From Geobacteraceae bacterium (lineage in GTDB: Bacteria; Desulfobacterota; Desulfuromonadia; Geobacterales; Pseudopelobacteraceae): 64,000 bases of DNA. Below the pieces are notes generated by a model. That model saw only the letters and a program-made list of their open reading frames with translations. It did no database searches and was not told the origin of the DNA. Within the stretch, counting starts at the first letter, position 1. Each line of letters starts with the position of its first letter. The translations under genes were made by a program, and so were the position numbers. The stretch lies in assembly GCA_013336525.1 (NCBI GenBank), contig JAAXTM010000001.1:744001-808000 (forward strand). The letters are read 5' to 3'. Positions 34,024-44,164 of this stretch are shown here, in pieces.

Positions 34024-37019
34024 TCGGCATTGGACTCAGAATTCCTGTATCAACCTACCGGCTTCAGTTCAACGGACAATTCGGCTTCAGCGACGCCAGA
34101 GAAATTGTCTCTTATCTACAGGACCTCGGCATCAGTGACATCTACGCGTCACCATATTTTAAAGCACGTGAGGGGAGTCTCCACGGCTACGACATCCTGG
34201 ACCAGAACAGCCTGAATCCGGAGGTCGGAACGGAGGAGGAATATGAGCAACTGATCGATGAGCTGAAGCGGTTCGATATGGGGCAGATACTCGATATAGT
34301 CCCTAATCATATGTGCATAGAGGGGCCTGGAAATGCTTTTTGGATGGATGTGTTGGAAAACGGACCCAGTTCGACTTATGCTAGTTTTTTCGATATCGAC
34401 TGGCATCCGGTCAAACAAGAACTGGAGAATAAGATCCTGATTCCGATCCTGGGTGACCAGTACGGAACGGTACTCGAGAACGGGGAGTTACACCTATCCT
34501 TTGAAGAGGGGTCTTTTTTCGTCTGTTACTACGAACACAAACTGCCGATTATTCCCAAGACCTACAGTAATATCCTGACTCTCTATATCGAAAATCTTGA
34601 ACAGGAGCTTACTAGCACTGCACCCCAATTTCAGGAATTTATGAGCGTTGTAACGGCGCTCAGACACCTCCCGCCTGCAACTGAAAAAAATTCCGAACGA
34701 ATCGCTGAGCGTTACCGTGAAAAGGAGGTCGTCAAACGGCGCCTCTGGAGTCTCTATCAAAACAGCTGTGCGATAAGGGACTTCATTGATAGTAACGTTG
34801 CCACCTTCAACGGGATAAAAGGAGATCCGCGCAACTTTGATATGCTGGATGCGCTCCTTCGGGAACAGGTCTATCGAATTTCCCACTGGCGGGTTGCAAC
34901 CGAAGAGATCAACTACCGGAGATTCTTCGACATTAACTCCCTCGGCGCCATCAGGGTAGAGGATCCTGACGTCTTTGAAGAAACGCACCGCCTTATCTTC
35001 AAACTTGTGGAGAGCGGAAAGATAACCGGCTTGCGTATCGACCATGCCGATGGCTTGCTGGACCCTGAAGACTACGTAAGACGACTCCAATCAGGCTGTT
35101 TCAACCGGATGTATAGTGCCACCCCGGATGCAGACAACAGTGAAGAGGAGATTGAAATAGCTGTTAGAGATAAATATGACAGGGTAGTGGCCGCAGACCC
35201 TTCATACAAGCCGTTCTACATCGTTGGAGAAAAAATACTCCTCAAAGCAGAGAGACTGCCTGATTGTTGGAAAGTTTACGGCACCACCGGGTACGATTTT
35301 GCCAATCAGGCCAACGGTGTGCTTGTAGAAACCTCAAATGCCAAATTATTTGATACTCTTTACACACGGTTTATGCAGCATCGCCTTGACTTTCAGGAGG
35401 CCGTCTATGACAAGAAAAAACTTGTCATGCAGGTAGCCATGTCTAGTGAAATTAACACGCTGGGGCATTATCTAAACAGAATATCCGAACAGAACCGGCA
35501 TACGCGGGATTTTACCCTTAACAGTCTGATTAAGTCGATTGTTGAGGTGATCGCCTGTTTCCCGGTATATCGGACATACACCAACAGCTTTGAAGTTATG
35601 GAGCGGGACCGGCAGTACATTGAATCTACTATTGGCTGGGCAAAACGTCAGAATCCAGCCATCAGCGCATCTATATTTGATTTCATACGCGATGTTCTCC
35701 TCCTTCATTTTCCTTACGCCATGATCGACGAACACAAAATGGAGTGGCTTGATTTTGTGATGCGCTTTCAGCAGATAACCAGCCCGGTTATGGCCAAAGG
35801 GGTCGAAGACACGGCATTCTATCTGTACAATAGGCTGGTGTCCCTGAATGAAGTGGGTGGAAGTCCGGAGCGTTTCGGCATCACCATGGAGGCGTTCCAC
35901 GGCCAGAATATCGAACGATGCAAGAGCCGACCGCTGGCAATGCTGGCCACATCAACCCATGATACCAAGAGAAGTGAGGATGTCCGGGCACGGATAACCG
36001 TACTCTCTGAAATTCCTGAACAATGGCGGGAAGGGCTTTCCCGCTGGAGTCGTCAGAACCGCAAACTCAAAATGGTTGTCGACGGCAAACCTGCTCCGAG
36101 CCGCAATGAGGAGTACCTGCTTTATCAGACACTGGTTGGTACCTGGCCCTTCTGCAGCGTTGCGGATGAAGAGTTCGCGATATTTCGTACCCGGATGAAG
36201 GAATACATGTTAAAAGCCATGCGGGAAGCCAAGGTGCACACCAGCTGGATCAGCCCTAATACTCTGCGTGAGGATGCGGTGATGTATTTTGTCGACTCGA
36301 TCCTGAAGGATTCTCCTCACAACAACTTTCTGCACGATTTTGCTGCGTTCCAAAAAATGACGGCAAGCTACGGAATATTTAATTCCCTGTCGCAGACCCT
36401 CCTGAAGATTGCTTCGCCCGGCATCCCAGATTTCTACCAGGGAAACGAACTGTGGGATTTCAGCCTGGTAGACCCTGACAACCGCAGGCAGGTAGATTAC
36501 CGTTTAAGAAAAAAACTTTTGCAAGATCTGAAGCAAAAAGAAGAGACCTCAGGACTCCTTGAAACGGCACGAGATACTGTAGCAACACGTAACGACGGCC
36601 GTATAAAACTTCACCTCACCCACAAAGCACTCAACTATCGCCGGGAAAACCGTGCACTGTTCGAATCCGGCAGATATCTGCCGCTGACGGTAGAAGGTAC
36701 ATATCAGGATCATGTCTGCGCCTTTGAACGCTCGGTTAACGGCATTTCGATCATGGTGATTGTACCTCGTTTTTGTAGCCGCATTATTCAGAACTTCAGC
36801 GATCTGCCGCTGGGACCGGACGTATGGCAGGGCACTCGGATCATCCAAACATTCGATATTGCGACAAGCCGCTATCGCAATATATTCACTGGAGAAATAC
36901 TGCAGCTCGATCAGCAGAATGGACAGTTAAGCCTTGCTCTTGAGAAAATACTCTCGGTATTTCCGGTCGCCCTGCTGGAAAGGATTGACCCGCTCCCTAA
37001 TCTGGAAAAGGAGCTTTGA
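34020..37019 (+). CDS. treY: Malto-oligosyltrehalose synthase
   Basis: 999 residues. A long GH13 protein starting PVSTYRLQFNGQFGFSDA, the usual TreY N-terminus. Catalytic residues are Asp341 (GLRIDHADGLLDP), Glu404 (YIVGEKILL) and the Asp in ATSTHDTKRSEDVRAR. The C-terminal region has PDFYQGNELWDFSLVDPDNR. It converts the reducing end of a maltodextrin to a trehalose unit, which TreZ then releases. It is longer than many TreY proteins (about 720-950), mainly in the middle. ATGA overlaps tie it to the GH57 gene and to malQ. Confidence 0.95.
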   Translation: MIGIGLRIPVSTYRLQFNGQFGFSDAREIVSYLQDLGISDIYASPYFKAREGSLHGYDILDQNSLNPEVGTEEEYEQLIDELKRFDMGQILDIVPNHMCIEGPGNAFWMDVLENGPSSTYASFFDIDWHPVKQELENKILIPILGDQYGTVLENGELHLSFEEGSFFVCYYEHKLPIIPKTYSNILTLYIENLEQELTSTAPQFQEFMSVVTALRHLPPATEKNSERIAERYREKEVVKRRLWSLYQNSCAIRDFIDSNVATFNGIKGDPRNFDMLDALLREQVYRISHWRVATEEINYRRFFDINSLGAIRVEDPDVFEETHRLIFKLVESGKITGLRIDHADGLLDPEDYVRRLQSGCFNRMYSATPDADNSEEEIEIAVRDKYDRVVAADPSYKPFYIVGEKILLKAERLPDCWKVYGTTGYDFANQANGVLVETSNAKLFDTLYTRFMQHRLDFQEAVYDKKKLVMQVAMSSEINTLGHYLNRISEQNRHTRDFTLNSLIKSIVEVIACFPVYRTYTNSFEVMERDRQYIESTIGWAKRQNPAISASIFDFIRDVLLLHFPYAMIDEHKMEWLDFVMRFQQITSPVMAKGVEDTAFYLYNRLVSLNEVGGSPERFGITMEAFHGQNIERCKSRPLAMLATSTHDTKRSEDVRARITVLSEIPEQWREGLSRWSRQNRKLKMVVDGKPAPSRNEEYLLYQTLVGTWPFCSVADEEFAIFRTRMKEYMLKAMREAKVHTSWISPNTLREDAVMYFVDSILKDSPHNNFLHDFAAFQKMTASYGIFNSLSQTLLKIASPGIPDFYQGNELWDFSLVDPDNRRQVDYRLRKKLLQDLKQKEETSGLLETARDTVATRNDGRIKLHLTHKALNYRRENRALFESGRYLPLTVEGTYQDHVCAFERSVNGISIMVIVPRFCSRIIQNFSDLPLGPDVWQGTRIIQTFDIATSRYRNIFTGEILQLDQQNGQLSLALEKILSVFPVALLERIDPLPNLEKEL

Positions 37020-38521
37020 TGTTAAATAAACGTGGCTGTGGAATACTGCTGCACCCGACATCGCTGCCGGGCGCAGGGGGTATTGGGACACTGGGGCCGG
37101 ATGCCAGGCGCTTTATTGACCTGCTGCACGAAATGGGTATGTCGTACTGGCAACTGCTCCCGTTGTCGCCCCCCGCCTGCGGCAATTCCCCCTATTCCGC
37201 ATTTACCGCTTTTGGAGGTAACCCGCTCCTGATAGATCTGGAGTTGATAGTAAATGAGGGGGATCTTTCACCGGCCTGTTGCGACTGCAGCTATGCTGAA
37301 GAGAGGGTTGATTTCGGCGCCGTCATCGCATTCAAAATGGAACTGTTATATCAGGCCGCTTCAACCTTTCTGTCCAGGGACGATCCTTCCCGTACGCTTG
37401 AATTTAGCCTCTTCTGTAAAACTACACCATGGCTCCATGATTATGCGCTCTTTATGGCCCTCAAGCGGCGCTACAAAGGCATCTGCTGGAATTTGTGGCC
37501 AGAGGATGCGGCACGACCAACAGTTGCAATGCATCAAAGATTATCGGTGGAACTTGAATCTGAAATTGCGATCCAGAAATATATGCAGTGGCAGTTTGCC
37601 CGACAATGGCAGCAACTGCGCAGCTATGCCAACCAGAGGGATATCACCGTTATTGGGGACATTCCTATTTTTGTCGCGTATGACTCTGCCGATGTCTGGA
37701 GCCGGCGCGAGTTTTTTCTTCTGGACGAGAAAGGTGATTCCGCATTTGTGGCCGGAGTTCCACCCGACTATTTCAGCGCAACAGGCCAAATGTGGGGCAA
37801 CCCACTCTATAATTGGAAAATAATGGAGCAGACCGGATATCAGTGGTGGATTGATCGTTTCAGGGCGACGTGTGAGCTCTTTGACCTTGTCCGCATCGAC
37901 CATTTTCGCGGTTTTGAGGCGGCGTGGCACATTCCGGCACATGAGAAAACAGCTCAAAAAGGGGCATGGATTAAGGGTCCGGGAGAAAAACTTTTTAATG
38001 CCCTCCAGATAGCTCTCGGGTCTCTTCCTATTATTGCGGAAGATTTGGGGGTAATAACTCCTGAAGTGTTGGCACTTCGTGACCGGTACGATTTCCCCGG
38101 CATGAAGATTCTTCAGTTTGCATTTGAAAAAGAGCCGGTAAATCTTCCGCACAATCACGTCAAGCATGCGGTCGTCTATACTGGCACCCATGATAACGAC
38201 ACGACCAAAGGGTGGTATGATTCTCTATCTGACGTAAAGCGAACTGTGATGAACGAATATCTTGGCTGTTCCGGGGATGACAGTGCCGGTAATCTGATCC
38301 GTGCTGCACTGATGTCGGTCGCTAATACTGCAATTATACCGTTTCAGGACATTTTAAAACTGGGGAGCGAGGCACGTATGAATATCCCAGGTACCCCCTT
38401 CGGTAACTGGGAATGGCGCTTCACTTGGGACATGCTTCCGCAAGATCTGGCGGCTTCAGTACGGAGCCAGGTGGAGCGCTACGACAGGGGACACAATGGA
38501 GGTAAAAACTATGCGTCATGA
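37016..38521 (+). CDS. malQ: 4-alpha-glucanotransferase (amylomaltase)
   Basis: 501 residues, the usual bacterial MalQ length. The N-terminus is RGCGILLHPTSLPGAGGIG. The catalytic triad is Asp294 (VRIDHFRGFEAAW), Glu341 (IIAEDLGVITPEV) and Asp392 (TGTHDNDTTKGW). It moves alpha-1,4-glucan segments and so adjusts maltodextrin length for TreY/TreZ and glycogen turnover. It starts inside the stop of treY, and its end overlaps the treS start by 11 bases. Confidence 0.95.
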   Translation: MMLNKRGCGILLHPTSLPGAGGIGTLGPDARRFIDLLHEMGMSYWQLLPLSPPACGNSPYSAFTAFGGNPLLIDLELIVNEGDLSPACCDCSYAEERVDFGAVIAFKMELLYQAASTFLSRDDPSRTLEFSLFCKTTPWLHDYALFMALKRRYKGICWNLWPEDAARPTVAMHQRLSVELESEIAIQKYMQWQFARQWQQLRSYANQRDITVIGDIPIFVAYDSADVWSRREFFLLDEKGDSAFVAGVPPDYFSATGQMWGNPLYNWKIMEQTGYQWWIDRFRATCELFDLVRIDHFRGFEAAWHIPAHEKTAQKGAWIKGPGEKLFNALQIALGSLPIIAEDLGVITPEVLALRDRYDFPGMKILQFAFEKEPVNLPHNHVKHAVVYTGTHDNDTTKGWYDSLSDVKRTVMNEYLGCSGDDSAGNLIRAALMSVANTAIIPFQDILKLGSEARMNIPGTPFGNWEWRFTWDMLPQDLAASVRSQVERYDRGHNGGKNYAS

Positions 38522-41500
38522 AGATTCAATTCTTGAAGACAATCCATTTTGGTACCGTGATGCGGTTGTATACCAGGTACACATAAAGGCCTTCGCAGAT
38601 TCTGACGCTGACGGCACCGGGGATTTTCTCGGTCTGATCAGCAAGATTGACTACCTGCAGCAGCTCGGGATTACCGCGATCTGGCTCCTCCCGTTCTATC
38701 CTTCGCCGCAGCGGGACGATGGCTACGACATCTCTGACTACTTTAGCGTCAATCCCAGCTATAACACCCTCCGTGAGTTCAAGCAACTGCTTGATAAAGC
38801 CCACGGTCGCGGTATCAGGGTGATCACCGAACTTGTTCTCAATCACACCTCGGATCAGCACCCCTGGTTCCAGCGTGCCCGCCGGGCCAAGTCCGGCTCG
38901 GTTCACCGGGACTACTATGTCTGGAGCGATACGCCGGAAAAGTACCGCGATGCGCGGATTATCTTCAAGGACTTCGAAACCTCCAACTGGTGCTGGGATC
39001 CAGTGGCCAAGGCGTACTTCTGGCACCGTTTCTATTCACATCAGCCGGACCTCAACTTTGACAACCCGAAGGTTCAAACCGAAATGTTGAAAGTGATCGA
39101 TTTCTGGATGAAGATGGGGGTTGACGGGGTTCGGCTCGATGCCGTTCCCTACCTGTTCGAGCGGGAGGGGACCAATTGCGAAAATCTTCCCGAAACCCAC
39201 AATTTCCTTAAAAAGTTACGAGCCCATCTTGATACTAACTTCAAAAACCGTCTGCTACTCTCAGAAGCAAACCAGTGGCCGGAAGATGCCGCCGCCTATT
39301 TCGGCGAAGGTAACGAAAGCAATATGGCCTTTCATTTTCCGCTTATGCCGCGCATGTTCATGGCTATCGAGATGGAAGATCGCTTCCCGATCGTCGATAT
39401 CCTTGACCAGACACCGGCCATTCCCGAAGGGTGCCAGTGGGCTATCTTTCTGCGCAACCATGATGAATTGACCCTGGAGATGGTAACTGATGAAGAGCGG
39501 GACTACATGTACCGAGTGTACGCAACCGATCCCAAGGCCCGCATTAATCTCGGCATTCGACGCCGTCTGGCCCCTCTGATGGGCAATAATCGCCGTAAAA
39601 TAGAACTGATGAACATGCTCCTTTTCTCCCTGCCTGGCACTCCTATCATCTACTATGGCGATGAAATTGGCATGGGAGACAACTACTTCCTCGGAGACCG
39701 GAACGGCGTCCGCACCCCGATGCAGTGGAATCCGGACCGGAACGCCGGCTTCTCCACGGCCGGCCCCCAGAAACTGTTTCTGCCGGTCATAATAGAAGCA
39801 GAATACCACTATGAATCGATCAACGTGGAGAATCAGGAGCGCAATTCCTCGTCGCTGCTCTGGTGGATGCGGCGCACGATCGCTATGCGCAAGCGCTTCA
39901 AGGCTTTCGGCTGCGGCACGCTGGAAATGCTGCCGTCGGACAATCCAAAGGTGCTGACTTTTATTCGCAGCTTTGAAGACGAAAAACTCCTGGTAGTCAT
40001 CAATCTCTCCCGCTTTGCCCAGACGGTTACCGTAGATCTGTCACGCTACGCCGGCATGATCCCAGAAGAGGTTTTTAGCCGCAACCGCTTCCCGATAATC
40101 CAGGAAACCAGATACCACTTCACCATGGGTTCATATGACTATTTCTGGTTCGTGTTACTCGGTACTGAAGCGCGTGCCGAGCCATGTGATGAAGAGTGCA
40201 TGAAACTGAAACTGCGGGAAGGGCATCCCTGGTGGGATGTACTGGAAGGCAAAGCAGGAGAGCGCTTGTGCAATGCCGTCATGCCGCACTATCTGCAGCG
40301 AGTCTTCTGGTTTTTCGGCAAAGGGCGCATCATCAGACAGATCAGTGTGCTCGACCGCTGTCATTTGAAACAGGATGACCAGCAGTTTATGTTGACCTTC
40401 ATAAAGGTCACCTATACCGAGTCGAATCCTGAAACATATATGATCCCCTTAACTTGGTATTCCAGCGAGCAGGTACAGACCATGGCGGAGCGTCATCCGC
40501 TGGCAACAATAACAACACTGGCGCTTGGAGATGTCGATGGCGTGCTGTGCGATGCCATCTACTTCGAGGAGTTCAGAACCCTGCTATTGGGGTTGATAAG
40601 TGGGCGGGGCAAAGTACATGGAACAAAGGGCTCACAACTGGCCGGTCTGCGTGGCAGCGGGATAACTAGAAGCTCTCCGCCCCGCGCAGAGCTTTTTCCC
40701 AGCAGGGTCGCCGCGGTCGAACAGAATAACAGCAGCATCATGTATGGCGATCGGTTGCTGTTTAAGATGTACCGAAAGCTGGAGGAGGGCGTCAATCCCG
40801 AACCAGAGATTCTCCGCATGCTGGCCGGAAAGAAACTGTTCCGGAATGCTCCTGCCTATGCCGGAAAAATTGAATATCGAACTGGCAGCGGCAGCACATA
40901 TGATATCGGCGTTCTGCAAACCTATGTATCCAGCCATGGTGATGCCTGGCGGAACACCCTGACGAGTCTTACACAATTCGTCGAGCACCTGCTGTCCCAC
41001 AAACACGACCTGCCAAAGCTCCCGTCACCCTTTCCGACACTCCTAGACGTCTGCGACAGCGGCATTCCGGATCAGTTCCGCGAACTGGTGCGCGGACTTC
41101 ATCTGGAAATGGCCCTGCTGCTCGGTCGCCGCACTGCTGAGATGCACCGGGCACTTGCTGCCGATACTGCGGACAGCACATGGGATATGGAAGAATTTTC
41201 CACTCTCTACCAGCGCTCAATCTTCCAGTCAATGCGGGGGAATGTGCGGAGAACTTTCCAGATGCTGGCGGCAAATATCGGGCGTCTTCCTGAAAATGTC
41301 CAGCGGAGAGCCTTGAGTATACTGGATGCTGAAAAAGAGATCATTGCCTGCCTGCAGAAAATTACCGGACGGAAGCTTTCTGCCATGAAGTGCAGGATTC
41401 ACGGCGATCTGCACCTGGGACAGGCTCTTTTTACCGGCAAGGATTTTGTCTTTATCGATTTCGAAGGAGAACCGTACCATACACTGAGCGAGCGGCGGTT

Positions 41501-41858
41501 GAAACGCTCTCCGCTCCGTGATGTAGCCGGAATGATCCACTCGCTCCACTATGCCGCCATGACTACGCTGGTTCATCACGGCGCCAGCCACACTGACGAC
41601 ATCAATCTGCTCGAACCCTGGCTTGAGGCGTGGTATGTCTATGTCAGCGGTTCTTATCTGAAAGCGTATCTGCACGCCATGAAGGGTTCGCCGCTGCTGC
41701 CAGCCAACAGAGATGAGCTTGCCGTCATGCTGCGCTGTTTCCTTATTGAAAAAATGGTCCACGAGCTTGGTTGCGAGTTAAACAACCGTCCTGACGGGGT
41801 TGACCTCACTTTGCGTGGCATCGAAATGCTGGTGAAGGATTGTCGTTGTAAATTGTAA
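38511..41858 (+). CDS. treS: Trehalose synthase/maltokinase fusion
   Basis: 1115 residues from the ATG at 38511 (GGAGG 8 bases upstream). Residues 1-550 are TreS, a GH13 enzyme with Asp210 (DGVRLDAVPYLFEREG), Glu252 (LSEANQWPED) and LRNHDELTLEMV. It interconverts maltose and trehalose. Residues from about 600 are a maltokinase of the aminoglycoside-kinase fold, with the catalytic loop IHGDLHLGQ near 964 and the Mg-binding FIDFEGEP. The kinase makes maltose-1-phosphate, the GlgE donor; no glgE is in the window. TreS-Pep2 fusions are known. Confidence 0.95.
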   Translation: MRHEDSILEDNPFWYRDAVVYQVHIKAFADSDADGTGDFLGLISKIDYLQQLGITAIWLLPFYPSPQRDDGYDISDYFSVNPSYNTLREFKQLLDKAHGRGIRVITELVLNHTSDQHPWFQRARRAKSGSVHRDYYVWSDTPEKYRDARIIFKDFETSNWCWDPVAKAYFWHRFYSHQPDLNFDNPKVQTEMLKVIDFWMKMGVDGVRLDAVPYLFEREGTNCENLPETHNFLKKLRAHLDTNFKNRLLLSEANQWPEDAAAYFGEGNESNMAFHFPLMPRMFMAIEMEDRFPIVDILDQTPAIPEGCQWAIFLRNHDELTLEMVTDEERDYMYRVYATDPKARINLGIRRRLAPLMGNNRRKIELMNMLLFSLPGTPIIYYGDEIGMGDNYFLGDRNGVRTPMQWNPDRNAGFSTAGPQKLFLPVIIEAEYHYESINVENQERNSSSLLWWMRRTIAMRKRFKAFGCGTLEMLPSDNPKVLTFIRSFEDEKLLVVINLSRFAQTVTVDLSRYAGMIPEEVFSRNRFPIIQETRYHFTMGSYDYFWFVLLGTEARAEPCDEECMKLKLREGHPWWDVLEGKAGERLCNAVMPHYLQRVFWFFGKGRIIRQISVLDRCHLKQDDQQFMLTFIKVTYTESNPETYMIPLTWYSSEQVQTMAERHPLATITTLALGDVDGVLCDAIYFEEFRTLLLGLISGRGKVHGTKGSQLAGLRGSGITRSSPPRAELFPSRVAAVEQNNSSIMYGDRLLFKMYRKLEEGVNPEPEILRMLAGKKLFRNAPAYAGKIEYRTGSGSTYDIGVLQTYVSSHGDAWRNTLTSLTQFVEHLLSHKHDLPKLPSPFPTLLDVCDSGIPDQFRELVRGLHLEMALLLGRRTAEMHRALAADTADSTWDMEEFSTLYQRSIFQSMRGNVRRTFQMLAANIGRLPENVQRRALSILDAEKEIIACLQKITGRKLSAMKCRIHGDLHLGQALFTGKDFVFIDFEGEPYHTLSERRLKRSPLRDVAGMIHSLHYAAMTTLVHHGASHTDDINLLEPWLEAWYVYVSGSYLKAYLHAMKGSPLLPANRDELAVMLRCFLIEKMVHELGCELNNRPDGVDLTLRGIEMLVKDCRCKL

Positions 41859-41934
41859 TGAGTAATGGCTTGTCTAGAAGTGCCATCCGTTGCTGATGTA
41901 AAATGTGGCGTACCGAGCGCCATGGGAGTTGATT

Positions 41935-42951
41935 ATGGTCTGTAAAGGCTGCTTGATATTCTGGTTCGGCTTATTTCTGTTTTTACTTGCACCTCTTTCC
42001 GCTTCAGCCGACGAAGTAAGAATGAAAAACGGCGATCGGCTTACAGGTGAAATTATCCGAATGGAAAAGGAACTTTTGATCTTCAGGGCGAACTATGCTG
42101 AGGAAAAGCTTAGCATCTCCTGGAAAGTGGTTGATTGTATCGTATCCGACCGTACACTTCCTGTTGAATTCAGTGACAACGAATTTCTCATCGGCACGAT
42201 CAGTTGCCCGGAGAGTGGTAAAGTCCAGATTGAAAGTACGCTCCTTGGCAAATCATCCCCAACTGACCTGAGTACCTTAAGGGCAGTCAACCCGTCAACC
42301 TACTCCGGGCTTTTGTCCCTTGGAGGCACTTTAAATAGCGGCAATACAGATACAAAGGCTTTAAACACTGCAACCCGCTTACAGGTAAAGACTCATAAAC
42401 ATCGCTTCACCGTTGATGCAAAATACAATTACGGTGAGGCTAACGGCGAAGAGACTGCTCGCAATGCTTCCGGGAGCCTGAAGTATGATTTTTTCGCCAG
42501 TGGCAAGGTTTACTCCTATGCCCAGTCACTCAGCGAGCAGGATTCCTTCGCAAATCTCAATCTCCGCAACACCGAGGGTCTCGGTATGGGTTACCAGTTT
42601 TACGATTCCAGGCAACTCAGCCTGTTCACCGAGGCTGGAATTTCTTATTTCAACGAAGATGTGAATGTCGGCGAGGATAAGCGAGATGCGGCAGCACGAT
42701 GGTCGGTCGGGCTTGACTGGGAAGCCGTCCCAAAGCGGCTCAAGCTGTTCCATCGCCAGGAAGGATACTACAGTGTTGTCGCTAATTCGGTGGTACTGCG
42801 CATGGACCAGGGATTTCGCGTCCCACTGGTTGATACAATTGCCGCCAATTTCGAGATTGACTACCGCTACAACGGTTCTCCCGAAGCGGGTAAAAAAAGC
42901 TCCGACCTGGCTCTGATCCTTGGCCTTACATACGAGTATGCGTATTGGTGA
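41935..42951 (+). CDS. DUF481 outer-membrane protein
   Basis: 338 residues from the ATG at 41935 (GGGAG 7 bases upstream). A signal peptide ends in PLSASA. A short SH3-like region (MKNGDRLTGEIIRMEKE) is followed by a DUF481 barrel-type region with alternating strands and a final aromatic (YEYAYW), typical of outer-membrane proteins. Members are called YdiY-like; some are induced by acid or salt. It follows treS by 76 bases and may belong to the same transcript. A link to envelope adaptation under osmotic stress is an inference. Confidence 0.8.
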   Translation: MVCKGCLIFWFGLFLFLLAPLSASADEVRMKNGDRLTGEIIRMEKELLIFRANYAEEKLSISWKVVDCIVSDRTLPVEFSDNEFLIGTISCPESGKVQIESTLLGKSSPTDLSTLRAVNPSTYSGLLSLGGTLNSGNTDTKALNTATRLQVKTHKHRFTVDAKYNYGEANGEETARNASGSLKYDFFASGKVYSYAQSLSEQDSFANLNLRNTEGLGMGYQFYDSRQLSLFTEAGISYFNEDVNVGEDKRDAAARWSVGLDWEAVPKRLKLFHRQEGYYSVVANSVVLRMDQGFRVPLVDTIAANFEIDYRYNGSPEAGKKSSDLALILGLTYEYAYW

Positions 42952-43059
42952 GGCGACTATTCAAAATAATGAAATGATGTACTTTTTTCTTGACATGAGT
43001 ATATCTGTACAGACCGGGGTGCTTTGTTAGTGTGGGAGACTAAGTTTTTGGGCGTCTGT

Positions 43060-44109
43060 TTAACCCTCCTGCCTTTTGAGATGGAGCGTCCGGATCGGAA
43101 AGGGAATTTCGATCCTCTCGTCACAATATCGACGGTGAAGCCGTTTCACAAACTCATGCTTTATCAGGTATTGGTCAACGTACTCCTGACAGCGCAGGAT
43201 CACAGTAAAGTTGACACTGAAGTCAGCGAAGGTGTGATACCGGATAAACGGTTCAAAACTGCTGACGCCTCCCTGAACCTCCTTCAACAATTCCCGGGCC
43301 ACATCAATGGTCACCTGTTCAACCTTTTCCAGATCGCTATCGTAACTGACCCCGACCTGGACCAGTACCCCCATATCCGTATCGGGAAGCTGGCAGTTGG
43401 TGACAATTGCTCCGGCAAGCTTGGAATTCGGAATCAGTATCAGGTTGTTGGCAAGAGCACGAACCAGGGTATTGCGCCAGGTAATATCGGTGACATATCC
43501 CTCCTCGCCGCCGCTCAAACGGATGTAGTCCCCCTGGCGGATCTGCCGGGTGGCTATTATCTGCAAGCCGGAGAAAATATTTGACAGTGTATCCTGCAGC
43601 GCCAGAGCCACCGCAAGGCCACCGACCCCAAGCGCGGTCAGCATCGGCGTAATTGAAATCCCCAACGACTGCAAAATTATCAGCATTCCGATGGAAAATG
43701 CGGTGACTTTGGCCAGGTTGGTAAAGATCGACGGAGATGGCAGCACGGCTTTTTTTGCGTAGTGTAGAACGAAACCGACTGCCAGTCGCATCATGAGTAC
43801 CGTAACGAAGAGCAGAAGAATTACGAGAATCACCTTTCCGACAATATCTTGCGCCCGGTCAACAAGGGGAAGACGCAGCAGAGCCGCATAAATTCCCGCC
43901 AGGAGGAATGAATAAAAGGTGATCCCCTTGAGAGAGGTGACGATGATTTCGTCACCTTCCCAGGAAGTTTGCCGCGTCAGCAGTTCCAGACGGTGCAACA
44001 CAATTTTTTCCATGATAAGGCCGATGACGACACTTCCAATGATAAACCCGCCTGTCGTAATCAGCATATTCAGCGTGAGTGCTGCAGTTTCGTTCGATAT
44101 AATCCACAT
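43060..44109 (-). CDS. MscS-family mechanosensitive channel (small)
   Basis: 349 residues with four to five membrane helices. The pore-lining helix carries the MscS signature GVGGLAVALALQDTLSNIFSG, then RQIRQGDYIRLSGGEEGYVTDITWRNT for the beta domain and IPNSKL. It releases solutes when the membrane is stretched during osmotic down-shock. It is last in an apparent operon TPR protein, ablB, mscS (gap of 55 bases from ablB), consistent with control of compatible-solute release. It converges on the DUF481 gene. Confidence 0.9.
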   Translation of the reverse strand: MWIISNETAALTLNMLITTGGFIIGSVVIGLIMEKIVLHRLELLTRQTSWEGDEIIVTSLKGITFYSFLLAGIYAALLRLPLVDRAQDIVGKVILVILLLFVTVLMMRLAVGFVLHYAKKAVLPSPSIFTNLAKVTAFSIGMLIILQSLGISITPMLTALGVGGLAVALALQDTLSNIFSGLQIIATRQIRQGDYIRLSGGEEGYVTDITWRNTLVRALANNLILIPNSKLAGAIVTNCQLPDTDMGVLVQVGVSYDSDLEKVEQVTIDVARELLKEVQGGVSSFEPFIRYHTFADFSVNFTVILRCQEYVDQYLIKHEFVKRLHRRYCDERIEIPFPIRTLHLKRQEG

Positions 44110-44164
44110 AACTTATGAACCTCTTTAATAAAATACTCTTTCACACGGCCCTGTTCAAAGCAAC